The notes under the pieces: generated by a model
The model's input: the letters and a program-made list of their open reading frames with translations, nothing else
What the model was told of the DNA's origin: nothing
The model's database searches: none
Position numbers and translations under genes: made by a program
Shown here: one piece after another, positions 35,471-44,640 of the stretch
Layout of the letters: every line of letters begins with the position of its first letter
How positions within the stretch are numbered: the first letter of the stretch is position 1
Assembly: GCA_027533185.1 (NCBI GenBank)
Contig: JAPZTS010000007.1
Location: forward strand, 62,001 to 126,000
DNA length: 64,000 nucleotides
Direction of reading: 5' to 3'
Source: Leptospira sp.
GTDB taxonomy: Bacteria > Spirochaetota > Leptospiria > Leptospirales > Leptospiraceae

Positions 35471-36737
35471 ATTTTTAGGAATAGGAATTGCCTTTTTATT
35501 CTTTCTTGGGTTGGAAGTAATTGTTCGTATAACAGATATTCACTATTTTGAACAACCTGAGATCTTTTTTGTAAATCTCAAAAAAAGATTTGTCGAATCA
35601 GGGAAAGGTACGGCTGACATTATTATTCTGGGAGATTCGCGCTCTATGGCCCTTGCAGGCTACAAAAAAGGTGATGGTAGCCAATATGAGATATACAACC
35701 ACAGTCTACCTGCGATGGGTCCTAAATACTATCGATTCTTTCTAGAGAAATATCTCGAGAAAGGAAACAAAAAACCAAAGTTAGTTCTCTTTGCAGCATC
35801 ACCTAAGCTATATTCTGTGGGATATGGTCCACCACTTTATGATCCGGATGGAAAGTCTGTTAAACAAAACGAATCTCTATCCGAGTATTTCCGTCGAAGA
35901 TTCCAAGAAGGAATCGAAAAAAACTTCTTCCGACCACCTACACCTTCCACTATCATAAGTTACAGTGGGAAACAAGATGATGCCAACCAGATTTTATGGG
36001 AGTTTTTTGGGCATCGGTACCTCCACCAGTTTAGCCTTGGGGAATTGTGGAACCAATACGACGGTGTAGAAAGACTCTTCATCACGGCAAAGGCCCTTCC
36101 CTTGACCTACCACTCCTATCGATTCCGGGGTGCGATTCGAAACACTCTTAGTCTAAACGACTGGAAGGTAGATTCCGACTTCAAGGACAAATCTCTGTTT
36201 TGCGAGTCTTGTGATGCCATTGAACGAGGGTTATGTGTTCCACCTATCTCCCAGAGGCAAGACAATCTTATGATCGAAGACCAGATTGAACGACACTTGG
36301 GTAAATACAATATCTCAAACCGAGTCAAACCAGAGATTGTCTACTTTGCCAGAGAACAACGGGCCAAAGCGATGGATGCGGAAAAAAAAGAACCCGTCCC
36401 AAGTTCCTTTTTCGAACCAGACTTTATCGTTCTGGAAGACCTCATCCGATTCACAAAGGAACAAGGAATTGAATTTGCATTTATCTATATGCCCTGGATG
36501 GAAGTTCGAGAAGAATCAGCCGAAACTCAGTTTCGTTTGGCAAAACTGAAATCCTACGTACAAACCCATCCAGAAGTTGGAGTATTCTTCTTTCCTAAAT
36601 CATCGTATCCATCAGAACAGTTCGTCGATGACATCCACTACGACTGCCGAGGAGAAAAACGAGTCAATCAGGAATTCAAGGAACACATTCTCCCAAAAAT
36701 AGTTCGTTTTTTGGATTCGAAACAAAAATCCAATTGA
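35460..36737 (+). CDS. DUF1574 protein, SGNH-hydrolase-like acyltransferase partner
   Basis: A 425-residue protein starting on TTG with AAGGAGG eight bases upstream. An N-terminal membrane anchor precedes an SGNH-like fold: nucleophile block IIILGDSRSMAL near residue 55 and a late DDIHYDCRG (the D-x-x-H block). The family, DUF1574, is known to me only from Leptospira. By analogy with AlgI-AlgX/AlgJ pairs it would take the acyl group exported by the upstream MBOAT protein and transfer it to a glycan (inference). Confidence 0.82.
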   Translation: MRSKFLGIGIAFLFFLGLEVIVRITDIHYFEQPEIFFVNLKKRFVESGKGTADIIILGDSRSMALAGYKKGDGSQYEIYNHSLPAMGPKYYRFFLEKYLEKGNKKPKLVLFAASPKLYSVGYGPPLYDPDGKSVKQNESLSEYFRRRFQEGIEKNFFRPPTPSTIISYSGKQDDANQILWEFFGHRYLHQFSLGELWNQYDGVERLFITAKALPLTYHSYRFRGAIRNTLSLNDWKVDSDFKDKSLFCESCDAIERGLCVPPISQRQDNLMIEDQIERHLGKYNISNRVKPEIVYFAREQRAKAMDAEKKEPVPSSFFEPDFIVLEDLIRFTKEQGIEFAFIYMPWMEVREESAETQFRLAKLKSYVQTHPEVGVFFFPKSSYPSEQFVDDIHYDCRGEKRVNQEFKEHILPKIVRFLDSKQKSN

Positions 36738-36791
36738 TTTCCCTAAACCCACGAGCGACAATGAAGCACTTCAAACGAAGATGAGGATTCT

Positions 36792-38522
36792 ATGGTTTCC
36801 GTTAGGAACAAATTAATTACCGCAATCTGCATTTTTCTTTTTAGCCTTCCCGTTCTAGGGCAAGATCGATACGCACTGTTTATTGGAACCAATTACAAAG
36901 GCAATACGGCAAAAATTCCCGAGCTAAATCTCTGCGAAAAAGATGCAAACTTTCTAAAAGACAAGATCCAATCCAAAGGCAATTACAAAGATATCAAAGT
37001 TCTCCTTGGAGCCATGGTCACAAAAGACAACGTCCAGAAGGCGATTGCGAGCATTGGCAAACAAGCGGATAAGGATGATTCCGTTTTTATCTACTTTTCC
37101 GGCCATGGCATGTATATGAAAGATGCCAAAGCAAAGAACGGTATGAGAAACTACCTGATTTGTTTTGACAGACCTCATATTTCCGATGAAGAACTCAATC
37201 AATATCTCTCCAGTATCAAATCACCAAAAACTGTCTTTGTAATGGACTGCTGTTACTCTGGCGGGATAGCGAACAAAGGCAAAAATACACGTGGCGCTGC
37301 TGATGTTCCGATTGGGCAAGGCAATGACGGTGTTGTCCGCCAAAACTCCGAAGATTATTTTTTCCAAGACAAGGCAGTGATATCTTCGTCTGATGCAGAC
37401 CAGACTTCCATCGAGGTCGGTGGAAATATCAACCACGGTATCTTTACTTATAATTTTGGAAATGCTCTCGATAAGGGTGACTTGAACAATGATAAGGTGG
37501 TTACCGCCTTAGAGGCCTTTTTTGTCGCGAAAGAAGAAACAGTCAAGATGGCACGGAAGTTCAATCATGAACAAACTCCACAGGTTTCTGGTAACGCGGC
37601 AGGAATCCTTCTATCTGGATCGCCGAAGCCAGTGACACCACCTCCGCCTCCACCAAATATCGTAGTAAATACCCCAGTAACAACGGAAGAGACAACTACT
37701 CCGACAAATACCAACACGAATACAAGTAATACGACAAACACAACCGTCCCTGTGAAACCAGAACCTGAGGTTGCGCCACCAAATGAGACCACAGTTGTGA
37801 TTCCACCGATTGTAAATGTCGAACCGCCAGCTCCGCCCTCCATCACAACCGGAAATATCCTGATCCGAACAACCATTATCAGAGATAAAAACTACGGCAG
37901 ATTGTCCTCAACATCACCCTATGACCTATTGAACCGGAAAAAAAATACAGGAACCTCGGCAGGGAATCCTTCCATTAGAAATATCAAAGTACTCGTGAAT
38001 GGAGAAGAGTATAAGTCAACGATCTCCACTGAGAAATCCAAGACTTGGGGGTCTATCACCAAGATGGGCACTCTCGTTCCAGGCGATATTTACAATGTGA
38101 AAATAGACAATCTACCGGCGGGGGTCCACCAAATTGAAATCCTTGCGGACCAATACCCGGTTTACAAAACGGCGGCAGCAGTAATTCCGAAACAAACGAC
38201 AAATGTAGACGCCATTAGCTCGATGGATGGATATGGAGCTATCAAAGGTCGTGTTTTTTTCAAAACCCTGGACAATCCGATCGAAAAACATCCGATCTTT
38301 ATGCCTACGATTGTTTCTACAAATCAGGTTCCTAAGGTAACGACCGACAAAGATGGCACCTTTTGGTTTACCAACCTAAAACCAGGGAAGTACGAGATTC
38401 GTGCTAGTTTTATGGAAGAAATGAAACTCGAAAACTCAGAAATCCACGTAAAGTCGGGGGAAGTAACTACAGTAGATATCATCCTAAACAAAAAATTGAG
38501 TTATACGAAAACAAAGTATTAA
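36792..38522 (+). CDS. Secreted caspase-family protease with C-terminal beta-sandwich
   Basis: A 576-residue protein with a signal peptide (cleavage near VLG-QD, residue 23). The C14-type fold has the His-Cys dyad: His105 in YFSGHG and Cys154 in MDCCYSGG. A loop GDLNNDKVVTALEAFF resembles a calcium or dockerin-type loop. A Pro/Thr/Asn-rich low-complexity linker (about 275-350) leads to a region ending in a carboxypeptidase-regulatory-like domain (GAIKGRVFF, TDKDGTFWFTNLKPGKYEI). It presumably cleaves proteins in the periplasm or outside; targets are unknown. A terminator follows at 38549. Confidence 0.88.
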   Translation: MVSVRNKLITAICIFLFSLPVLGQDRYALFIGTNYKGNTAKIPELNLCEKDANFLKDKIQSKGNYKDIKVLLGAMVTKDNVQKAIASIGKQADKDDSVFIYFSGHGMYMKDAKAKNGMRNYLICFDRPHISDEELNQYLSSIKSPKTVFVMDCCYSGGIANKGKNTRGAADVPIGQGNDGVVRQNSEDYFFQDKAVISSSDADQTSIEVGGNINHGIFTYNFGNALDKGDLNNDKVVTALEAFFVAKEETVKMARKFNHEQTPQVSGNAAGILLSGSPKPVTPPPPPPNIVVNTPVTTEETTTPTNTNTNTSNTTNTTVPVKPEPEVAPPNETTVVIPPIVNVEPPAPPSITTGNILIRTTIIRDKNYGRLSSTSPYDLLNRKKNTGTSAGNPSIRNIKVLVNGEEYKSTISTEKSKTWGSITKMGTLVPGDIYNVKIDNLPAGVHQIEILADQYPVYKTAAAVIPKQTTNVDAISSMDGYGAIKGRVFFKTLDNPIEKHPIFMPTIVSTNQVPKVTTDKDGTFWFTNLKPGKYEIRASFMEEMKLENSEIHVKSGEVTTVDIILNKKLSYTKTKY

Positions 38523-38548
38523 TCTCCCACCTGATTCGGATGCCAGCA

Positions 38549-38587
38549 GCCTCTAATCTAGTTTAAGCTTTGGTTAGAGGCATTTTT
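38549..38587 (+). terminator. Rho-independent terminator after caspase-family gene
   Basis: Stem GCCTCTAA (38549-38556) pairs with TTAGAGGC (38574-38581) and is followed by ATTTTT. It ends the transcript of the gene 26 bp upstream. Confidence 0.75.
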
Positions 38588-38641
38588 ACCCCGATTTAAA
38601 TCGCTCGAAAGTTTAGAAATCGAATCGAAAAAGAACCGATT

Positions 38642-38747
38642 GATTAAAATTAATCTTTTTTTGATTATTTTTAATCTAAATTTCTGTTTTTTCTAATTTT
38701 TATAGAAATCCATTCATTTTTTCAGATTTTTTCGATTGAATTTAATC
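38642..38747. promoter_or_regulatory. Three GATT-N6-AATC dyad elements in a 302-bp intergenic region
   Basis: The region 38523-38824 has no gene. After the terminator it is very AT-rich and holds three 14-bp dyads: GATTAAAATTAATC (38642), GATTATTTTTAATC (38663) and GATTGAATTTAATC (38734). The first two are 21 bp apart, two helical turns. A perfect 12-bp palindrome CGATTTAAATCG lies at 38592. They precede a small secreted protein gene with a strong ribosome-binding site. They look like a repeated operator; the regulator is unknown, and chance in AT-rich DNA is possible. Confidence 0.45.
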
Positions 38748-38824
38748 TAGCTTGTTTCTACATTTAAGTCATATAAAGAGAAAGAGGAAATCCAAAGAGG
38801 TTTCCAATCTAGAGAGGATTAAAC

Positions 38825-39190
38825 ATGAAAACAACAAAAATGATCGCTACAACGGTTTTGGCTCTTGGACTTGCAACTGCAAACCTCCACGCTTTGGATA
38901 CGAACGAAAGACTTGAGCTTTTAGAGTCTGCTATCGTTGAGACAGCAACAACTCCCGCTCAAAAATCAGTAGTATCTGAATACTTGGCGAATATCGCAAA
39001 AGAAAAGATGGAGCTTGCTGCTTCTCTAAGAGAAAGAGCAACTTCAACTCGAGGCGGTAAAATCATTAGCCAAAATCTAGAAAAAAAGGAACTCCTTCGT
39101 CGCGCTGAAAATCTTGAAAAAGAAGCATCGAAGTACAACAAGGTTTCTTTGGAACTCCACCAGGAGTCAATACAAGTCGCTTTGAAATAA
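38825..39190 (+). CDS. Small secreted helical protein, hypothetical
   Basis: A 121-residue protein with a clean signal peptide (cleavage after LHA, residue 23) and a mature region of about 98 residues that is charged and helical (LRERATSTRGGKIISQNLEKKELLRRAENLEKEASKYN), probably a coiled coil in the periplasm. No family recognised. GAGAGGATTAAAC gives a strong ribosome-binding site, and a perfect terminator follows, so it is a single-gene unit that looks built for high expression. Upstream repeated dyads suggest regulation. Confidence 0.85.
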   Translation: MKTTKMIATTVLALGLATANLHALDTNERLELLESAIVETATTPAQKSVVSEYLANIAKEKMELAASLRERATSTRGGKIISQNLEKKELLRRAENLEKEASKYNKVSLELHQESIQVALK

Positions 39191-39216
39191 GACTAAGGAC
39201 CGACTCAATTTAAGGG

Positions 39217-39244
39217 AAAGACCAGGGAAACCTGGTCTTTTTTT
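39217..39244 (+). terminator. Strong Rho-independent terminator
   Basis: A perfect 10-bp stem, AAAGACCAGG (39217-39226) with CCTGGTCTTT (39231-39240), closed by a GAAA tetraloop and running into a T-tract to 39244. It ends the small secreted protein transcript before ftsQ. Confidence 0.9.
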
Positions 39245-39305
39245 ATGCCCTCCGCCAAACAAAGAATGCTTTCCCTCCTGACCCCATATGTGACATAATC
39301 AATAT

Positions 39306-40043
39306 ATGGTTGACACCCCTCCAGAAATGCCGGAAAAACGACTTGGGCAGAGGTTTCTCGTCCCCATTGTTCTTTTGGTTTCGGCCTTCGTTGCTATCAT
39401 TTTGGTTTTTCAGTGGGGAAACCGGGCAAAACCGATTCGGCAAGTTCAGTTCGAGGGATTGGTAGTACTTAGACCGGAAGATATATTCGAATTCCTAGGT
39501 TTAGAAAGAGAGGCGCCGGATACGAGTCATTGGATGGAATGGGAAACCAAACTACTATTACATCCTCGAGTTCATAAAGTTCAAGTGAGAAGAGACCCAA
39601 AAGGCTTTTTGCATATAAAGATAGAGGAGAAGGTCGCAGAATTTGTAGTACATATTGGAAACTCTTTATACGAGGTCGATGAGTCGCTTCAAATATTATC
39701 AAAAGATAGTGTTTTGGCAAATCATTTGATAGTAATAACAGGAAACTTCCCAATAACGGCCGGCAAAATCGAAGGTACACAAATTATGGACATAACAAAA
39801 GATTTGCGACAAGCCTTAACTGCATATCCAAAGTTAAAAAATCGGATTTCTGAAATCACAATAGAAAACGATGGAGAACATCTTTTATTTACTTATTCAC
39901 CTTCTCGTATTAAAGTATATTTAGGCGACAAACTCTCGCTATATAGTTTTAGAAAATTATACGCCTCACTTGCTTACTTAGAAAATGAAGGGATTAGTCC
40001 TAGTTCGATAGACCTTCGTGGTGAGGATGCAGTATACCATTAA
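39306..40043 (+). CDS. ftsQ: Cell division protein FtsQ/DivIB type
   Basis: A 245-residue bitopic protein: short cytoplasmic N-terminus, transmembrane segment (about 18-40), POTRA domain ([22 protein letters not shown]) and the FtsQ beta-domain ([22 protein letters not shown]). It links FtsL/FtsB to the divisome. Sequence similarity across FtsQ proteins is low, but position directly before ftsA and ftsZ supports the call. Confidence 0.88.
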   Translation: MVDTPPEMPEKRLGQRFLVPIVLLVSAFVAIILVFQWGNRAKPIRQVQFEGLVVLRPEDIFEFLGLEREAPDTSHWMEWETKLLLHPRVHKVQVRRDPKGFLHIKIEEKVAEFVVHIGNSLYEVDESLQILSKDSVLANHLIVITGNFPITAGKIEGTQIMDITKDLRQALTAYPKLKNRISEITIENDGEHLLFTYSPSRIKVYLGDKLSLYSFRKLYASLAYLENEGISPSSIDLRGEDAVYH

Positions 40044-40044
40044 T

Positions 40045-41283
40045 ATGACAGAAGAAGATTTCCCAATCATTACGGCTCTAGATCTTGGTTCCTCTCTTAT
40101 AAAAGTTGTGATTGGGAGACTCGTAGGCGACTATGAAATTGAAATCATTGGAACTGGGGTTTATCCATCATCTGGAATAAAAAATGGATCCGTCGTAAAT
40201 ATAGAAACAACTACAAAATCCATCGTTGAAGCATTTGGTGATGCAGAGCTTATGGCTGGTACAGAAGTAGGAGCTGTAGTCGTAAATGTTTCTGGAAAAT
40301 CCGTATATGGATTTAACGAAAAAGGAATCATTGCTGTAACCAATCGGGAACGCATCGTAACCGAAATGGATATCATGCGAGTGGTGGAAGCCGCACAATC
40401 TGTCCACGTTCCAGGCGACCAACAAGTAATCCACGTCCTCACAAAAGAATTCAAAGTAGATGATCAGGTCAATATAAAAGATCCGATTGGGATGACGGGT
40501 GTTAGACTAGAAGCGGAAGTACATATTGTCTCTTGTGGAAATACAGCACTAAATAATATCGACCGTTGTGTAGAACAATCGGGCCTTATGCAAGTAGATA
40601 GAGTTCTCTCCTCGCTTGCCTCTTCGGAGGCGATACTCACAACAGGTGAAAAGGATTTGGGAACTGCCGTTGTGGATATAGGAGCCGGAATTTGTGATAT
40701 AATCGTTTATGTGGATGGTGGAATTGCTTTCACAAGTGTAATTCCCTTCGGAGGCTTTCATATCACAAGTGACCTTTCAATCGGACTTAAGACCACAATC
40801 GAAACCGCAGAGGTTCTAAAAAAACGATATGGTCATACGAATGTGGATGCCATTGATCCCACTGAGAAAATAGAGATCCCTTCTATCTCAGGTAGACCTA
40901 GTCGATCTTTATTCCGCCAAGAACTTGTTGAAATTATGGAACCCAGGGTTCGTGAGATTCTTGAAATGATAGACCACGAACTCGTTCGCTCGGGTTTTAA
41001 ATCGTATTTGGCGGGAGGAGTGATCCTCACTGGTGGAACATCCCTTCTCTCGGGGATCGAACGTCTTGCGGAAGATGTCTTCCAGCTTTCCGTCAGCAGA
41101 GCAAAGCCAGCAGGACTATCTGGTCTGACGGACAAGGTATCTTCGCCAGAATACGCAACTGCAATAGGCCTTATCAAATACTCGTCAAAAATTCAAAATT
41201 TGGAACAGAGAAATATTCATTCTCATTCCGATAAAGACAGTTGGATGAAAAAAGTTCGTCGTTGGATGGAGAACAATCTCTAA
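40045..41283 (+). CDS. ftsA: Cell division protein FtsA
   Basis: About 412 residues from the ATG at 40045, just after the ftsQ stop; an in-frame GTG at 40018 would overlap ftsQ and is less likely on the protein side. Actin-fold blocks: [14 protein letters not shown] (phosphate 1), [14 protein letters not shown] (phosphate 2) and [17 protein letters not shown] (adenosine). The C-terminus [14 protein letters not shown] is the amphipathic membrane-targeting helix. It tethers FtsZ to the membrane. Confidence 0.95.
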   Translation: MTEEDFPIITALDLGSSLIKVVIGRLVGDYEIEIIGTGVYPSSGIKNGSVVNIETTTKSIVEAFGDAELMAGTEVGAVVVNVSGKSVYGFNEKGIIAVTNRERIVTEMDIMRVVEAAQSVHVPGDQQVIHVLTKEFKVDDQVNIKDPIGMTGVRLEAEVHIVSCGNTALNNIDRCVEQSGLMQVDRVLSSLASSEAILTTGEKDLGTAVVDIGAGICDIIVYVDGGIAFTSVIPFGGFHITSDLSIGLKTTIETAEVLKKRYGHTNVDAIDPTEKIEIPSISGRPSRSLFRQELVEIMEPRVREILEMIDHELVRSGFKSYLAGGVILTGGTSLLSGIERLAEDVFQLSVSRAKPAGLSGLTDKVSSPEYATAIGLIKYSSKIQNLEQRNIHSHSDKDSWMKKVRRWMENNL

Positions 41284-41293
41284 GGAAAAAACT

Positions 41294-42478
41294 ATGTTGT
41301 ATTTGGAAGAAGAAAAAACAAGCCCAGCTATTATAAAAGTCGTTGGAGTCGGCGGTGGTGGAATGAATGCCGTTACCCGAATGGTAAATGCCAAGATGAC
41401 GGGTGTTGACTTTATAGTAATGAATACCGACGAACAGGTGCTACTCAAATCTCCCGTCGAAATGAAAATCCAACTCGGTAATAAAGTCACGAGAGGGATG
41501 GGTGCTGGTGGCGACCCAGAACTTGGGCAAAAGGCAGCAGTCGAAGACAAAGAAAGAATCATAACAGCTCTCAAAGGCGCAGATATGGTTTTTGTCACCG
41601 CAGGTATGGGTGGTGGAACCGGCACTGGTGCGGCCCCAGTGATTGCTGCGATTGCGAAAGAAATGAAATGTTTGGTCGTGGGTGTCGTCACCGTTCCGTT
41701 TGCCTTTGAAGGCAAACGTAGGGCTGATCTTGCAAAACAAGGAATTGAACAACTTCGTGCCAACGTGGATACTTTGATTACCATCCGCAATGATTCTATC
41801 TTTCAGGTAGTTGATAAAAATACTGCGGTCGATATGGCATTTCGAGTTATCGACGATATTTTGCTAAACGGCGTTCGTGGGATTAGTGATATCATCAATC
41901 ATCCAGGTATCATCAATGTGGATTTTGCAGATGTAAAAACGATTATGAAAGACACAGGCGATGCGATTTTAGGTGTAGGTGAAGGCAGAGGAGATAGCCG
42001 AGTTGCCGAAGCCGTCGAACAAGCCATAAACAATACCTTACTGGAAGACTCGAGTATCCAGGGTGCAAAATCCCTACTCATCAATGTGACTGGTGGGAGT
42101 GACCTAACAATCCACGAATGGAACGAAGTTTCTCAGGTGATAACGGCACAAGCGGATCCAGATGCAAATATCATCATTGGACTCAATGAAGACAAATCAC
42201 TAGAAGATCAAATCCGAGTGACAGTAATTGCGACGGGATTTCACAAACGTAAAGAGAGACAGATTCCAAGAGATCAGAAAGCCGTTGGTGAAGAGAACTT
42301 CAGCTCCCACGTATATACAAGAAAGCCCGATTCAAACGAAGCATTCAGTGGAAAAGAATCAGAAATTCCTAGAGGGATCCGACAGCAGAACCGAGGTTTA
42401 TCGCAAAACAAACCTCCGTTTCAAAACTTTGGAGAGGATTATGACATTCCGGCATTCCTTAGACGAAAGCCGGAGTAG
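41294..42478 (+). CDS. ftsZ: Cell division GTPase FtsZ
   Basis: A 394-residue tubulin homologue. It has [10 protein letters not shown], the G-box [12 protein letters not shown], the T7 loop [11 protein letters not shown] and, at the extreme C-terminus, the FtsA/ZipA-binding peptide [11 protein letters not shown] after a variable linker. It polymerises at mid-cell to form the Z-ring. It follows ftsA by 10 bp, so ftsQ-ftsA-ftsZ form one transcription unit. Confidence 0.97.
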   Translation: MLYLEEEKTSPAIIKVVGVGGGGMNAVTRMVNAKMTGVDFIVMNTDEQVLLKSPVEMKIQLGNKVTRGMGAGGDPELGQKAAVEDKERIITALKGADMVFVTAGMGGGTGTGAAPVIAAIAKEMKCLVVGVVTVPFAFEGKRRADLAKQGIEQLRANVDTLITIRNDSIFQVVDKNTAVDMAFRVIDDILLNGVRGISDIINHPGIINVDFADVKTIMKDTGDAILGVGEGRGDSRVAEAVEQAINNTLLEDSSIQGAKSLLINVTGGSDLTIHEWNEVSQVITAQADPDANIIIGLNEDKSLEDQIRVTVIATGFHKRKERQIPRDQKAVGEENFSSHVYTRKPDSNEAFSGKESEIPRGIRQQNRGLSQNKPPFQNFGEDYDIPAFLRRKPE

Positions 42479-42513
42479 TCTATCACGGACGAACTTCCGA
42501 GTTTAAAATTGTT

Positions 42514-43977
42514 TTAGTTTGTATAGGACCGAATCGGGATAAACAGCGGTTTTCCCTCTTCTACAACAATTTTACTTGGTGCATTGTGTACGCCACCAGC
42601 CAAATCTACTTTAAAATTGTATTCACCAGGAGCTAAAAAAAACCGTTTGATTTGGAAGGTAGATGGAATGGTTCTCCAACAACGTAAGTCCGGTGCTATC
42701 GTTTGAGCAATCGTAATACCAGCGGCTGCTCCAGCGGCAAGACTGATAAGACCAGAAACCAAATCATCTCCCTTTTTATTACCACGAGAGCCTTCAATGG
42801 CTTTCGAAAGAGCCTCGGACGCAATTGCTGCCGCCACCATCTTCACAGCAAGTGAGGATAGGTTTTTGGTTATAATTGCCTGATAGTTATCATTAAAGTT
42901 GTGGATTGCTGTATCAGAGTAATCATTCATTATCTCAGCAGGCCCTATATCCACTCCATTTACGTAGAATTTTTTGGGTTTGGAACCAGCAGGATCCCTC
43001 TCTTTATAAATCGGTATTGGATTCTCAGCAATTGCTAAAGCCGATATAACGGCTGCTAAAGCGGCTCCTCCACCAGATCCGCGAGGGACGGACATCCCTC
43101 TACCACCGGCAGATGCGGAAGCAGAAATCGAACCACCATTTCTCATCGTAGCTTCGATTGCACCTCGGAGTGCCACCGAAAGATATTCATCATTGATGAG
43201 TTTCCCTCGAGACATTTTGATGGCGGATTTACCCGCTTCATGGATGATTACAACTTCGGTTAAGTTGTTAGAGGTTGGAGAAACAGCTCGCATCGAGCGA
43301 TCGTAAGCTTGGATTTTATTTTCCCCTTGGCTATACTTTTGTTTGTCACGATCATCGCCTTCCCGTAAAGCCAAGAAATATCTGTCTCCTGCAAGCAGAG
43401 AACTCTGACCAATCAACTGCTCCATATTGCGGTACTGAACACGAGCGTCATTGTATCTACCTAGTCGCTCGGAGACATAGGCATCTAACAATCTTGCTGC
43501 ATTGTTTTGTCTATAGCCTGCGGCTATAAATTTCATTTCTTTCAGGTCGAAGTCTAGACGTCGAAAATAGATCTTTGCATTTTCTAAATCGCCTAACACT
43601 AAATAATTGTAAGCGATATAGAATTTAATCATCACTCTTTCAAAGTCTTCGCCAACATAATTGGACTCATTGTCAGATAATAAAAAAGACAGTCCCGATT
43701 TAGTAAGGCTCACCTTGATATTTTCTGCGATTCCTTCCGCTTCTTTAAAAACCTTATTAGATGTTTCGAAATCACCTTTGGAATGAAAGATCATTCCCGC
43801 TTCCATTAAAAAAAGAAGTTTGTCCTTTCCGGCAGCATCCTCGTAGAGAGCACGAATTCTTGGAATCGCAGAATCGTAATTCCTATTATAGTAATCATCC
43901 TCAGTTGCTTTGATAACTTTGGAATAATCACTCGCACAAGCTAAAGTAAGTAGAGAGAGAAATAATAATTTTTTCAT
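42514..43977 (-). CDS. COG3014-type lipoprotein with TPR-like N-terminal half
   Basis: A 487-residue protein whose signal peptide ends LTLAC (Cys14). The N-terminal half carries TPR-like helices (DYYNRNYDSAIPRIRALYED and GDLENAKIYFRRLDFD); the middle has Gly/Ser/Ala-rich and hydrophobic stretches (about 278-310, 380-425); the end is a beta-domain (FFLAPGEYNFKVDLAGG). The composition fits the uncharacterised COG3014 family, often found beside LpoB-like genes, as here. Convergent with ftsZ. Confidence 0.78.
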   Translation of the reverse strand: MKKLLFLSLLTLACASDYSKVIKATEDDYYNRNYDSAIPRIRALYEDAAGKDKLLFLMEAGMIFHSKGDFETSNKVFKEAEGIAENIKVSLTKSGLSFLLSDNESNYVGEDFERVMIKFYIAYNYLVLGDLENAKIYFRRLDFDLKEMKFIAAGYRQNNAARLLDAYVSERLGRYNDARVQYRNMEQLIGQSSLLAGDRYFLALREGDDRDKQKYSQGENKIQAYDRSMRAVSPTSNNLTEVVIIHEAGKSAIKMSRGKLINDEYLSVALRGAIEATMRNGGSISASASAGGRGMSVPRGSGGGAALAAVISALAIAENPIPIYKERDPAGSKPKKFYVNGVDIGPAEIMNDYSDTAIHNFNDNYQAIITKNLSSLAVKMVAAAIASEALSKAIEGSRGNKKGDDLVSGLISLAAGAAAGITIAQTIAPDLRCWRTIPSTFQIKRFFLAPGEYNFKVDLAGGVHNAPSKIVVEEGKPLFIPIRSYTN

Positions 43978-43997
43978 CTAGATAATTTGATTAAAAA

Positions 43998-44576
43998 TTA
44001 CCAACCTACACCTTTGTTGCCACGAACTGCCAATTTTCGGTAGGATACTTTTTCGGACCAAACAGCAATCGTTGTCTCTACTTCCACGAGTTCGATATTG
44101 ATCGACTGCTCGACAATTTTTTCACCCTTCGAAGTAAACATATTCTCATTGATTTCACAACGAACAAAGAAGTTTGGGCTTTTCAGTTTTCCAATAGAGA
44201 GACGGTTCGACGTAAGTCCCGAAAGGCTGAATTGAATTTCATTCAAAGATTGTTCGCGAGTTTTTGTCCGAACCGTATAGACTTTGTTTTTGATCAGTTT
44301 TGCAACGAAAGCATTGTCAAAAAGTTCGGTCTGGATTTGTTCAGATGTATCATTCCTTGTCGGTTTGTGCGCAACGAAAACACCTTCTTCTCTAGGATTT
44401 TCTTTGAAATAAGTGCCAATTTCATCAGCCAATCGGTCTGCGGCCTTCACTAGCTCTTGGCTCGTAAGCCCACCCGTATCTGAAACATAATCATCAGCAT
44501 TGTCCAAACGTTTTGGACCACTGCTACACTGTGCAAGAAAGCTAACTAGAAAGAGGGAAATAAGAATTTGTTTCAT
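43998..44576 (-). CDS. LpoB-like lipoprotein (penicillin-binding protein activator family)
   Basis: About 192 residues from the ATG at 44576 (MKQILIS) with GAGTGAG just upstream; an in-frame TTG lies 4 codons earlier. The signal peptide ends FLAQC. The mature part (SSGPKRLDNADDYVSDTGGLTSQELVKAADRL, then the INENMFTSKGEKI region) matches the LpoB/COG3417 family, which in E. coli activates PBP1B. Activation of a peptidoglycan synthase is inferred. Upstream of, and probably cotranscribed with, the COG3014 lipoprotein. Confidence 0.78.
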   Translation of the reverse strand: MKQILISLFLVSFLAQCSSGPKRLDNADDYVSDTGGLTSQELVKAADRLADEIGTYFKENPREEGVFVAHKPTRNDTSEQIQTELFDNAFVAKLIKNKVYTVRTKTREQSLNEIQFSLSGLTSNRLSIGKLKSPNFFVRCEINENMFTSKGEKIVEQSINIELVEVETTIAVWSEKVSYRKLAVRGNKGVGW

Positions 44577-44640
44577 GAACTCACTCAAAAGATTATTAGT
44601 TAATTTGTTCCCTCAATATGCACTGAAAAAAACTCCGTTG

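Noticed and set aside
37650..37840. Repeat-like DNA in the caspase-family gene
   Set aside because: It encodes a Pro/Thr/Asn/Val-rich linker in frame; low-complexity protein, not a mobile or CRISPR repeat.
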